Positions 8,224 to 16,684 of a stretch of DNA of 64,000 nucleotides are shown here, in pieces (positions within the stretch are counted from its first letter, which is position 1; every line of letters starts with the position of its first letter). The notes under the pieces are model-generated. The model searched no databases. It was not told the DNA's origin and saw nothing but the letters and a program-made list of their open reading frames with translations. The position numbers were made by a program, and so were the translations under genes. This DNA comes from Vreelandella sp031769195 (GTDB lineage Bacteria > Pseudomonadota > Gammaproteobacteria > Pseudomonadales > Halomonadaceae): positions 434,001-498,000 of the forward strand of contig NZ_JAVHNP010000001.1 of assembly GCF_031769195.1 (NCBI RefSeq), in the 5' to 3' direction.

Positions 8224-9729
8224 ATGACTAATTTCTTTCTTCAAGCACTCAGCGAGGTCGGCAGCCCCTCCGTCATGGGCTTGATCATACTCGGCGTGCT
8301 GTTCGGTATTGTGGGGGGAAGCATTCCTGGCTTTACCGTGACCATGGCTATTTTAGTGGTCTTCCCGTTTACCTTTGCCATGGACCCGGTCAGCGGCGTC
8401 TCGCTCATGGTGGGTGTCTTTGTTGGCGGATACTCGGGTGGTATTGTGTCGGGTGTGATGCTGGGGATACCCGGCACGCCCTCCTCCATTACCACGGTGT
8501 ATGACGGCTACCCGATGGCCCAAAAAGGTGAGCCCGGTCGAGCATTGGGTATCGGTGTCATGTCCTCCTTTCTTGGCACCATTATCAGCGTGGCCGTGCT
8601 GGTCTTTTTTGGGCCGCTGATTGCCAGCTTCAGCATGAATTTCCGCCCTTGGGAAATTACCGCGCTGATCATCTTTGCCCTCACGCTGGTGGCCGGGTTA
8701 TCCAACGGCGCGCTCCTGAAAGGCCTCTTAGCCGCCGCGCTAGGCTTATTGATTACCACCGTTGGCTATGACCGCAACAGCAACCTGCGCTTTGATTTTG
8801 ATTTACCCGCGCTTAGCTCGGGGTTTGAGATGCTCCCCGTGATGATCGGGGTATTTGCCTTCTCTCAACTGCTCGGCAATATCGAAAAAATGCGCGACGG
8901 CAATGACGGCGGAAAAAGCGTCGATACGAATGTATCGATTCCTTATCGCCAGATTATGAAAGATATGGCGGGTCAAAAGCTCAACACCCTGCGCTCGTCA
9001 TTAATTGGCAGCCTGATCGGTGCGCTACCGGGCACCGGCGGCACCGTCGCTAACTTTGTGAGCTACGACCAGGCGAAAAAGTTTTCGCGGCACCCTGAAA
9101 CATTTGGCACCGGCACCCCTAGCGGGATTGTGGCCTCCGAGGCCTCGAACAGTGCGGTGGCGGGCGGCGCGTTCGTACCGACGTTAGCCTTGGGCATTCC
9201 GGGCGATCTTCCTATGGCCATCATGATGGGCGTGCTGATACTTCACGGCATCACCCCAGGCCCGATGATGTTTGAACAAAACCCCGTCCTGGTGGGCGCT
9301 ATCTATGCAAGCCTCTTGATCGGTGCGGTGGTGATGGTGCTGTGTAATCTGCTACTGGTGCGCTGGTTCGCCAAAATCTCATTAATCCCACAACAGATAT
9401 TAGTGCCGGTTGTGCTGATGCTCTGCGCAATTGGCGCCTATGCGCTCAATAACAACCTGTTTGATATCTGGGTGCTGTTTATTTTCGGGATCATTGGTTA
9501 CTTGCTCTGGAAAGCGGGCGTTCCGCTCACACCGCTCATTCTCGGCGTGGTACTGGGCAACAATTTAGAACGCCAGCTATTCCGAGCGCTAGAGCTCGAC
9601 CCCAACTGGCTGACCTTCCTAACACGGCCACTCTCTGCGCTGTTTTTAGTGCTGGCTGTCGCTTCGGTCGCCTTCTCGCTCTACCAAGACCGCAAGCTGA
9701 AACGTCTCAAACCCGCGACATCCCAATAG
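8224..9729 (+). CDS. TctA-like large permease subunit of the TTT transporter
   Basis: A 501-residue permease with about twelve hydrophobic segments. It carries the TctA landmarks: GSIPGFTVTMAILVVFPFTF near the start, the GIPGTPSSITTVYDGYPMA loop and the second conserved loop IGALPGTGGTVANFVSYDQAKK, with GIPGDLPMAIMMG further on. It forms the membrane channel with TctB and is driven by the cation gradient. GAGG precedes the ATG, and the gene starts 17 bases after tctB. Confidence 0.92.
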   Translation: MTNFFLQALSEVGSPSVMGLIILGVLFGIVGGSIPGFTVTMAILVVFPFTFAMDPVSGVSLMVGVFVGGYSGGIVSGVMLGIPGTPSSITTVYDGYPMAQKGEPGRALGIGVMSSFLGTIISVAVLVFFGPLIASFSMNFRPWEITALIIFALTLVAGLSNGALLKGLLAAALGLLITTVGYDRNSNLRFDFDLPALSSGFEMLPVMIGVFAFSQLLGNIEKMRDGNDGGKSVDTNVSIPYRQIMKDMAGQKLNTLRSSLIGSLIGALPGTGGTVANFVSYDQAKKFSRHPETFGTGTPSGIVASEASNSAVAGGAFVPTLALGIPGDLPMAIMMGVLILHGITPGPMMFEQNPVLVGAIYASLLIGAVVMVLCNLLLVRWFAKISLIPQQILVPVVLMLCAIGAYALNNNLFDIWVLFIFGIIGYLLWKAGVPLTPLILGVVLGNNLERQLFRALELDPNWLTFLTRPLSALFLVLAVASVAFSLYQDRKLKRLKPATSQ

Positions 9730-9760
9730 CGATGACTCAACGACGCAAAGGATCATAAAT

Positions 9761-11368
9761 ATGCACAACGATGCTCTCTATTACCCCAGCGCCTCGCGAC
9801 GGATGGCCACCTTTGGCAAACGTGGCATGGTGGCCACGTCCCAGCCCCTCGCCGCCCAGGTAGGTATCACTATATTGCAACAGGGTGGCAATGCGATTGA
9901 CGCCGCGATTGCCACTGCTGCCGCACTGACCGTTGTAGAGCCGACCTCGAACGGTATTGGCAGCGACGCCTTCGCGATTGTATGGGTAGATGGAAAGCTA
10001 CACGGCCTCAACGCCAGTGGCCCAGCCCCCCAAGCGGCCACCATTGAGGCTCTTAAATCGCTGGGGCATGACACCATGCCCAACCACGGCATGTTGCCGG
10101 TCACCGTGCCCGGCGCTCCTGCGGCCTGGGCGGCACTCTCTGAACGCTTTGGCAAACTGCCGTTTGCTGATTTGCTCGCCCCGGCCATTGCGCTGGCAGA
10201 AGAGGGCTTTGCCGTAACGCCAGTGATTCACCAAATGTGGGAAGAGGCGTTCCATAACTACGCGGCTTACCCAGATGCTGCTTTCAAGCCTTGGTTTGAT
10301 ACCTTTGCTCCCAAAGGCCGCGCGCCGCGCCCTGGCGAGCTATGGTCTTCACCCGACCACGCGAAAAGCTTATCCGCTATTGCCGCCACCCAGGCCGAGG
10401 CGTTTTACCGTGGCGATCTAGCCGAGGCGATTGATGCGTTCTCCCGCGAGCATGGCGGCTTAATTCGTAAAGAAGATTTGGCCGCTTACCAACCCGAGTG
10501 GGTCGACCCAATTAGCGTGCGCTACCAAGGCCATGATATTTGGGAAATCCCCCCCAATGGCAGTGGCATGATTGTGCTACAGGCACTGGGCATGCTCGAG
10601 CGTTTAGACGACTGTTCAGGCGATAGCGTTGAAACCCTGCACCGCCGCATTGAAGCCACGAAGTTGGCCTATATGGATGGCTTCAAGCACATTACCGAAC
10701 GCAGTGCGATGACTCCCACCACCGAGCAAATGCTCGATGATGCCTACCTCAACGCTCGCGCGGCACTCATCGGCGAACACGCGGTTGACCCTGCCCACGG
10801 TAACCCGCTGCAGGGAGGCACGGTCTATCTCGCCACCGCCGACGACGATGGCAATATGGTGTCGTTTATCCAGAGTAACTTTAAAGGCTTTGGTTCTGGG
10901 ATGGTGGTGTCCGGCACCGGCATTAGCCTGCAAAACCGTGGCTGGTCGTTCTCGCTGGACCCGGAACACACCAACGCCTTGGCCCCTGGCAAACGCACCT
11001 ATCACACCATTATTCCGGGCTTTATCACTAAAGATAACCAAGCCGTTGGGCCCTTTGGTGTGATGGGAGGTTACATGCAGCCCCAAGGCCAGGTGCAGGT
11101 GGTCACTGCCATGCTGGAAGATCAGCTTAACCCACAGGCCGCGCTGGATATGCCGCGCTGGAAGTGGACGGCTGGCCGAACCGTTGAGGTGGAAGCCGAC
11201 TTCCCTAACCACTTGGCGCTGGCCCTCGCCCGTCGCGGCCACAAGATTGTTAAAGTGGCGGATTCGATTAGCTTTGGCCGTGGCCAGATTATTCTGCGCG
11301 ACCCGGATACCGGCGTGCTCCAGGGCGGCACCGAACCCCGCACCGACGGTGCCGTGCTACCGCTATAG
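9761..11368 (+). CDS. Gamma-glutamyltransferase family protein
   Basis: A 535-residue Ntn-hydrolase proenzyme of the GGT/acylase family. The early conserved block GGNAIDAAIATAAALTVVEP and the processing site are present: Thr354 in GGT-VYLATADDDGN matches the nucleophile that becomes the N-terminus of the small subunit after self-cleavage. No signal peptide is visible, unlike classical periplasmic GGT, so it is probably cytoplasmic. Its position as last gene behind a TTT uptake system suggests it splits an imported gamma-glutamyl or amide compound. That link is inference. AAAGG lies upstream of the ATG. Confidence 0.85.
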   Translation: MHNDALYYPSASRRMATFGKRGMVATSQPLAAQVGITILQQGGNAIDAAIATAAALTVVEPTSNGIGSDAFAIVWVDGKLHGLNASGPAPQAATIEALKSLGHDTMPNHGMLPVTVPGAPAAWAALSERFGKLPFADLLAPAIALAEEGFAVTPVIHQMWEEAFHNYAAYPDAAFKPWFDTFAPKGRAPRPGELWSSPDHAKSLSAIAATQAEAFYRGDLAEAIDAFSREHGGLIRKEDLAAYQPEWVDPISVRYQGHDIWEIPPNGSGMIVLQALGMLERLDDCSGDSVETLHRRIEATKLAYMDGFKHITERSAMTPTTEQMLDDAYLNARAALIGEHAVDPAHGNPLQGGTVYLATADDDGNMVSFIQSNFKGFGSGMVVSGTGISLQNRGWSFSLDPEHTNALAPGKRTYHTIIPGFITKDNQAVGPFGVMGGYMQPQGQVQVVTAMLEDQLNPQAALDMPRWKWTAGRTVEVEADFPNHLALALARRGHKIVKVADSISFGRGQIILRDPDTGVLQGGTEPRTDGAVLPL

Positions 11369-11385
11369 CGGCTGGCATTGTGCCA

Positions 11386-11411
11386 CTACTGCCCACCCAG
11401 GTGGGCAGTAG
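11386..11411 (+). terminator. Stem-loop at the end of the CHR/TTT/GGT operon
   Basis: A perfect 12-bp inverted repeat, CTACTGCCCACC / GGTGGGCAGTAG, with only CA between the arms, begins 18 bases after the stop. No T-run follows. Confidence 0.55.
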
Positions 11412-11427
11412 GCTCGCGGAATCAACC

Positions 11428-11467
11428 GCTATCTCCTTCTGGCTATCTCCTCTGGCTTTCTCCTCTG
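11428..11467 (+). repeat. Three imperfect 13-14 bp tandem repeats
   Basis: The unit GCTATCTCCTCTG is repeated three times with one insertion and one substitution, followed by a partial fourth unit. It lies between the GGT-like gene and the ABC exporter, in no supported gene. Confidence 0.7.
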
Positions 11468-11532
11468 GCTATCAACGCCGAAGCCACGCATCATGGCAGC
11501 CTCTTTTTTGCTTACCTTGATGTTGCTAACTC

Positions 11533-13380
11533 ATGATGCCGTCTGCTCCTTCACCTTCTCTCTCCCCCTTTAGCGGCTTTTTCAGCGTATTTCGCTACAG
11601 TCGTCGTGCCCTGGCACTGGTATGGGAAACCTCCCGCTGGATGATGCTGGGCTTGGCGCTTTGCACACTGGTGGCTGGCGTGCTGCCCGCGGTGGCAGCC
11701 TATGTGGGCCAACTGATTGTGGATGGCGTGTTGGCGGCCATGGAAAGCTATGAAGCGGCGAGCACACCCAACTTGTGGGCAGCGTTATCTCCAGTGCTCG
11801 CGTTAGTGGCATTAGAGGGTGGCATTATTGCCTTGATGGCGTTGGCACAGCGCGGGCTTTCAGCTCAGCAGTCGCTGTTAAGGGCGCTATTGGGTCAAAA
11901 GGTCAACGTTATGATCCTTGAAAAGGCCGGTACGCTGTCACTGAGCCAGTTCGAGGACTCCGAGCTTTACGACCAGCTCACCCGCGCCCGACGAGAAGCC
12001 TCCACGCGGCCATTAGCACTGGTGAACAAAACCTTTGGGCTACTGCAAAACGCGATTTCGTTGGCCAGCTTCGGCGTTCTGCTCGTGCAGTTTTCGCCTT
12101 GGGCGCTGCTGATTTTAGTGATCGGCGCACTCCCCGTCTTTGTGTCTGAAGCCAAGTTTTCCGGCGATGCTTTTCGATTATTCCGCTGGCGCTCACCGCA
12201 AACGCGCATGCAGATGTACTTAGAAACCGTGTTAGCACGGGAAGACAGCATTAAAGAGGTCAAGCTGTTTGGTTTAGAGCATCGTTTCCTGCAGCGCTAT
12301 CGCGCCATTTTCCAACAGCTCTTTGCTGAAGACCGCCGTTTAACCCTGCGCCGCGAAAGCTGGGGATTTTTACTCGGGCTGCTGGGCACGCTTACCTTTT
12401 ACGCCGCCTATGGCTGGGTCGTGGCCGAAACCGTTTCCGGGGCGCTCACTCTGGGCCAGATGACCATGTACTTGATGGTTTTTAAGCAAGGCCAAAGCGC
12501 CCTGTCTGCCAGCCTTACTGCCGTGAGCGGCATGTATGAAGATAATCTCTATCTTTCCAACTTGTACGAATACCTGGAACAGCCCACCGAAACCGAATCA
12601 GGCCACCTAACCCAAGGCACCGTGGCGAATGATGGGCTGCGCTTTGAACACGTGAGCTTTGCCTACCCAGGTGGCCAAGAAGTGCTGCACGACATTTCGC
12701 TGCACATTGTGCCCGGTAGCAGCTTAGCGCTGGTGGGTGAAAATGGTTCAGGCAAAACCACACTCATTAAGCTCTTAACGAGGCTTTACCGCCCGACTCA
12801 AGGGCGCATTTTGCTGGACGGCAGCGACCTTAACGATTGGGATACTCAGGCCTTAAGAGCACGCGTGGGCGTTATCTTTCAGGATTTTGTGCGCTACCAG
12901 CTCACCGTGGGTGAAAACCTGGGAGTGGGTGACACAACGGCCTTTGAGGACCAGCAGCGCTGGCGGCAAGCGGCAAAAGACGGGCTGGCCGATAGCTTTA
13001 TCAAACGAATGCCCGATGGTTACCAAACACAGCTAGGACGCTGGTTTAAAAATGGCCAAGAGCTCTCCGGCGGCCAGTGGCAGAAAGTAGCGCTTTCCCG
13101 CGCTTACATGCGCGAAGATGCCGATATTTTAGTCCTCGACGAGCCCACCGCCGCCATGGATGCCGCTGCGGAAGCAGATGTCTTCGCCCGTTTCCGTGAG
13201 CACAGCCACGATAAAATGACTATTTTGATCTCTCATCGGTTCTCCACCGTACGCAGCGCCGACCAAATTATCGTCATTGACCAAGGGCGGATCATTGAGC
13301 GTGGTACCCATGAAACGCTCCTGGAGGCTAACGGCCGCTATGCCTCGCTGTTTCATTTGCAGGCGGAGGGCTATCGGTAA
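11533..13380 (+). CDS. ABC exporter, fused membrane and ATPase domains
   Basis: A 615-residue half-transporter expected to act as a homodimer in the inner membrane. Residues 1 to about 340 hold the membrane domain (clear helices near 35-55, 75-100, 175-200, 280-310). The ATPase domain follows: Walker A GENGSGKTT (from about residue 402), signature LSGGQWQK, Walker B DILVLDEPTAAMD and an H-loop at ISHRFST. The layout resembles peptide or lipid exporters of the ABCB type. The cargo is unknown. No strong ribosome-binding site is visible, and a second ATG follows at once. Confidence 0.88.
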   Translation: MMPSAPSPSLSPFSGFFSVFRYSRRALALVWETSRWMMLGLALCTLVAGVLPAVAAYVGQLIVDGVLAAMESYEAASTPNLWAALSPVLALVALEGGIIALMALAQRGLSAQQSLLRALLGQKVNVMILEKAGTLSLSQFEDSELYDQLTRARREASTRPLALVNKTFGLLQNAISLASFGVLLVQFSPWALLILVIGALPVFVSEAKFSGDAFRLFRWRSPQTRMQMYLETVLAREDSIKEVKLFGLEHRFLQRYRAIFQQLFAEDRRLTLRRESWGFLLGLLGTLTFYAAYGWVVAETVSGALTLGQMTMYLMVFKQGQSALSASLTAVSGMYEDNLYLSNLYEYLEQPTETESGHLTQGTVANDGLRFEHVSFAYPGGQEVLHDISLHIVPGSSLALVGENGSGKTTLIKLLTRLYRPTQGRILLDGSDLNDWDTQALRARVGVIFQDFVRYQLTVGENLGVGDTTAFEDQQRWRQAAKDGLADSFIKRMPDGYQTQLGRWFKNGQELSGGQWQKVALSRAYMREDADILVLDEPTAAMDAAAEADVFARFREHSHDKMTILISHRFSTVRSADQIIVIDQGRIIERGTHETLLEANGRYASLFHLQAEGYR

Positions 13381-13466
13381 TAGTTATTACTTCTTTTACG
13401 ATCAACTCGAAAGTTTCGATAGCATCACTCAACGCGGATGATAGACTTCCTTTATGACTGTTAGAG

Positions 13467-13499
13467 ATGTCACTCTCACAACGTGAAGAAAAGTGACAT
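13467..13499 (+). other. Leader hairpin before the third chemoreceptor
   Basis: ATGTCACT pairs with AGTGACAT, and TCAC pairs with GTGA inside it, giving a nested stem of 8 plus 4 bp. It lies about 80 bases before the ATG at 13580. The role is unknown. Confidence 0.4.
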
Positions 13500-13579
13500 C
13501 CCCCCTCCTACTATCGACCTACCTGCCTGCCTCGTTTATCTTAAGCTTTACCACTCTCCTCTTTTTGAGGCATAAAAAA

Positions 13580-15265
13580 ATGAATAGTCGCCTGCACTCT
13601 ATCAGCGTCAAATACACGGGTGCGTTTATCAGTGTGGCGCTCGCACTACTTGCGATTTTTATTGCTGATATGCTGCTCGTCAATAACGTACAACATCGCA
13701 TGATTGACTTTAGCCAGCAATTTGGCCCAGCCACGGCGGCAGTGCTAAACGCAGACCGCGACCTTCATCAGGCACGCATGGCTGAAGCAGAGTATGTGCT
13801 TGTTAATCCTAGCAGTGGCGAGGCTGCCGCGCTGAGAGCCACCTTTGAGGAAAACTCACAGCAGGCAATAAACGGCATGCAAGACTTTAAACAACTCATG
13901 CAAAAGCACCCTGATATTCTTGCTCAGCTTAGTAACTTTGACACGCTTTTTAGCCAATGGCTAACCACATCAAACACTGTTTTTAACACTCACCAAGGTG
14001 GTGACTTATCACTCGCCTTGCAACTCCATAAAGATGGGTCACTCAACGCCTTTAATGCACTTAGAGAGCTTTACAACTCGGCAGGCGACTCAGTCATTCA
14101 AATTTCAAAAGAGACAGAAACCAACACCATCACCCAAGTTAAACGACAAGAATTAATAACGGGTATTTTTTGTATTAGCGTATTTTTAATCGCGGTTTTT
14201 ATTGCCTTAGCAGGCCCTATTACGATGTCCCGGGCGATTCGACAGGTCACACTGCGTATCAAAGACATTACAGAGGGTGAAGGCGACCTGACCGCGCGCA
14301 TTCACAGCCAGCGCCGTGATGAAATTGGTGAACTCGCTCAACAGTTCAACGCCTTCATTCAACGCATTGATGACACGCTACAGTCAGTTAGCCACAGCAC
14401 CATCAGTTTGCAACACGCCTCCTCTGAAATCGCCAAGGGCAGTCAGGAGCTTGCTACGCGCACAGAACAAGCCGCTGCTAACCTACAGCAGACATCCGCC
14501 TCGATGGAGCAAATTGCGGCCGTCGTGAATAACGCCTCTGAATCAGCCCAGCAGGCTAACCAGCTAGCCCTTTCTACACGTGAGATTGCTCAGCAAGGCT
14601 TAACCGCTATGCACAGCGTCGAGCACACGATGGGAGCCATTAATGAGTCGTCTCACCAAATTGGCGACATTGTCTCCATGATTGAAAGCATCGCCTTCCA
14701 AACCAATATTCTCGCTCTCAATGCATCGGTTGAAGCTGCTCGAGCGGGTGAGCATGGTCGCGGCTTTGCCGTGGTAGCACAAGAGGTTCGTACGCTTGCC
14801 GGCCGTGCCAGCGATGCCTCAAAAAGCATTGCTCAGCTTATCGGCAACTCTGTCACTCGCACTCAGTCGGGCGTTTCACAAGTCAAAGCGGCCAGCGATA
14901 CTCTGCATAGCATGATGCAGAGCATTGAGCGAGTGGCCGATGTGGTGGCAGAGATCAGTGCAGGAGCCAAAGAGCAAAGTGTGGGTATTGGCCAAGTCAA
15001 CACTGCGGTGAATGAGCTAGACAGCATGACACAGCACAACGCCTCGATGGTGGAAGAGTCTAGCGCTGCAGCTGCAGAACTGCGTGAACAAGCGGATCGC
15101 CTCAGCACGCTAGTAGGTTCTTTTAAACTTAGTAAGCCCCCACTCAACGTTGATATGACACGTAAGGTGGCACTTGATCAATCTCGTAATAACGCACTAC
15201 ATTCATCTTCATCACCACCTAAAACATTAGTACGTCAACCAATGCCTGAATGGGAGTCTTTCTAA
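13580..15265 (+). CDS. Methyl-accepting chemotaxis protein
   Basis: Chemoreceptor of 561 residues: TM1 near residues 11-33, a periplasmic four-helix-type sensor with few charged clusters, TM2 near 193-213, HAMP (ITEGEGDLTARI), then the signalling hairpin with the invariant tip (IESIAFQTNILALNASVEAA and AGEHGRGFAVVAQEV). It ends in PEWESF, the same kind of CheR-tether pentapeptide as the two receptors at the left edge. I chose ATG 13580, preceded by GAGG nine bases upstream, over the longer GTG-started frame. The sensor region differs from the 472-2157 receptor, so the ligand probably differs too. Confidence 0.92.
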   Translation: MNSRLHSISVKYTGAFISVALALLAIFIADMLLVNNVQHRMIDFSQQFGPATAAVLNADRDLHQARMAEAEYVLVNPSSGEAAALRATFEENSQQAINGMQDFKQLMQKHPDILAQLSNFDTLFSQWLTTSNTVFNTHQGGDLSLALQLHKDGSLNAFNALRELYNSAGDSVIQISKETETNTITQVKRQELITGIFCISVFLIAVFIALAGPITMSRAIRQVTLRIKDITEGEGDLTARIHSQRRDEIGELAQQFNAFIQRIDDTLQSVSHSTISLQHASSEIAKGSQELATRTEQAAANLQQTSASMEQIAAVVNNASESAQQANQLALSTREIAQQGLTAMHSVEHTMGAINESSHQIGDIVSMIESIAFQTNILALNASVEAARAGEHGRGFAVVAQEVRTLAGRASDASKSIAQLIGNSVTRTQSGVSQVKAASDTLHSMMQSIERVADVVAEISAGAKEQSVGIGQVNTAVNELDSMTQHNASMVEESSAAAAELREQADRLSTLVGSFKLSKPPLNVDMTRKVALDQSRNNALHSSSSPPKTLVRQPMPEWESF

Positions 15266-15308
15266 TGATTTTTTGGGTCATGCAAACCACTTAATTTGTT
15301 GATCACCT

Positions 15309-15347
15309 GCGTCTTCGGGCTCTTCCCCTGGCACCCGAAGACGCTTT
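15309..15347 (+). terminator. Terminator after the third chemoreceptor
   Basis: A perfect 11-bp stem, GCGTCTTCGGG / CCCGAAGACGC, with a 14-base loop is followed by TTT. Confidence 0.7.
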
Positions 15348-15434
15348 CGCATTGCCTCAACAGGCATTACGTCAAAGCGCTGACGATAACCTCTATTTAA
15401 AAACGTTGCGCGCTTTCACTTGAAAGGACACATC

Positions 15435-16610
15435 ATGCCGCCTAGTGCGCTAGTGATTGATGATGACGTTGATATTCAACTGCTCGGCAAAATGCTACTG
15501 AGCCGACACGGGTTTGAGGTTGCCACTGCCGGGTGTTTGGGAGAACTAGCGCGGAAACCTGCTCTGCTTCATACCAATCTCATCGTGTTAGATTTTGGTT
15601 TAGGAGACTTTACTGGGCTAGATATCTTAGATTATCTCTATGATTTAAAAATGAATGCGCCCATCTTGCTCTTAAGCAGCTGTTCAGATGAAACAGCGGC
15701 CCACGCCATTGCCGAGGGAAAATCAAAAGGGCTAAAGATGTTGGGCTTTTTGCCTAAGGCCAAGCTGATGACCCATCTGAGCGACTTTATTGAGAAAATT
15801 GAAGCGTCGCCCAAACCACCATCGATAGGGGAGTTGGCACAAGCTATCAAGCAGCAACATATCAGCCTGGCGCTGCAGCCCAAGCGTTCCCTCCAAACCG
15901 GTATAGTGGTGGGCGCAGAAGCATTAGTACGCTGGGAGGACCCAGTACGAGGCACTATCTACCCCGACAATTTTATTCCATTAGCCGAGCGAGGTGGCCT
16001 GATGGTGCCACTGACCTGGTGCATTTTAGAGCTTGCCTTAACCCAGCTAGCCGCTTGGCACGCGCGAGGCTTACCGTTGAGCATCGCGATCAACGTACCT
16101 GCTGAGTTCATCAAAGCTGAAAATATGCTGCCGATGTTTGACGCACTGTGCGCCAACTATCCGATTGATATGACAAACATCACGCTTGAGTTGACCGAGT
16201 CCGTAGGCGTGGAGTGCTTAGGCTACGCACGGCATATTCTGGAAGAGCTGCGTAAACGGGGCTGTAAACTGGCGCTTGATGATTTTGGGACAGGCTATTC
16301 ATCGTTAACACAGCTATATCGCTTACCGTTTGATGAGCTGAAGATCGACCGTAGCTTCGTATCACTGATTGATAGCGAACCCAGTGCACAAGCCATTACC
16401 CTTTCTATCGTTGAATTAGGAGCACGCTTGGGGATGGGGGTGGTTGCAGAAGGTATTGAAAACGCCAATCAACAGGCCATTCTAGCAAACGCTCACTGCC
16501 CCGTGGGGCAGGGCTATTTTATTTCTCGCCCGCTCTCGCCCACCCTATTCAATGAGTGGTTGCAGCACCAAATGACCAGTGCTCACACATCATCGCCCAA
16601 TAACCATTAA
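15435..16610 (+). CDS. REC-EAL c-di-GMP phosphodiesterase
   Basis: A 391-residue soluble response-regulator enzyme. The N-terminal receiver keeps the acidic pair (VIDDDVD), phospho-acceptor Asp53 (LIVLDFG) and the switch Lys (LPKAK). The C-terminal EAL domain keeps the residues needed for hydrolysis of c-di-GMP: EALVRW, INVPAEF, LELTES, LALDDFGTGYSSL, LKIDRSF, VAEGIEN and GQGYF. It should therefore be active, with phosphorylation probably tuning activity. The partner kinase may be the hybrid kinase encoded convergently next door, though that is inferred. AAAGGA sits six bases before ATG 15435. The longer frame starts at a TTG overlapping that site. Confidence 0.92.
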   Translation: MPPSALVIDDDVDIQLLGKMLLSRHGFEVATAGCLGELARKPALLHTNLIVLDFGLGDFTGLDILDYLYDLKMNAPILLLSSCSDETAAHAIAEGKSKGLKMLGFLPKAKLMTHLSDFIEKIEASPKPPSIGELAQAIKQQHISLALQPKRSLQTGIVVGAEALVRWEDPVRGTIYPDNFIPLAERGGLMVPLTWCILELALTQLAAWHARGLPLSIAINVPAEFIKAENMLPMFDALCANYPIDMTNITLELTESVGVECLGYARHILEELRKRGCKLALDDFGTGYSSLTQLYRLPFDELKIDRSFVSLIDSEPSAQAITLSIVELGARLGMGVVAEGIENANQQAILANAHCPVGQGYFISRPLSPTLFNEWLQHQMTSAHTSSPNNH

Positions 16611-16658
16611 TCAGTATCGAGCGGCGAGTAAACAACTGAGACGCATACAAAGTAAACC

Positions 16659-16681
16659 GAGCGCTGCCTGAGGCAGCGCTC
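16659..16681. terminator. Bidirectional terminator between convergent genes
   Basis: A perfect 10-bp stem GAGCGCTGCC / GGCAGCGCTC with a TGA loop lies between the stops of the EAL gene (plus) and the hybrid kinase (minus). On the minus strand it is followed by a weak T-rich stretch. Confidence 0.65.
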
Positions 16682-16684
16682 AAC

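Noticed and set aside
10616..11242. A 208-residue minus-strand frame inside the GGT-like gene
   Set aside because: It is a shadow of a conserved plus-strand enzyme, with no start signal or family match.
13396..13441. Sigma-28 promoter for the third chemoreceptor
   Set aside because: TTCGATAG and GCGGATGA resemble a -10, but no acceptable -35 lies at the right distance.
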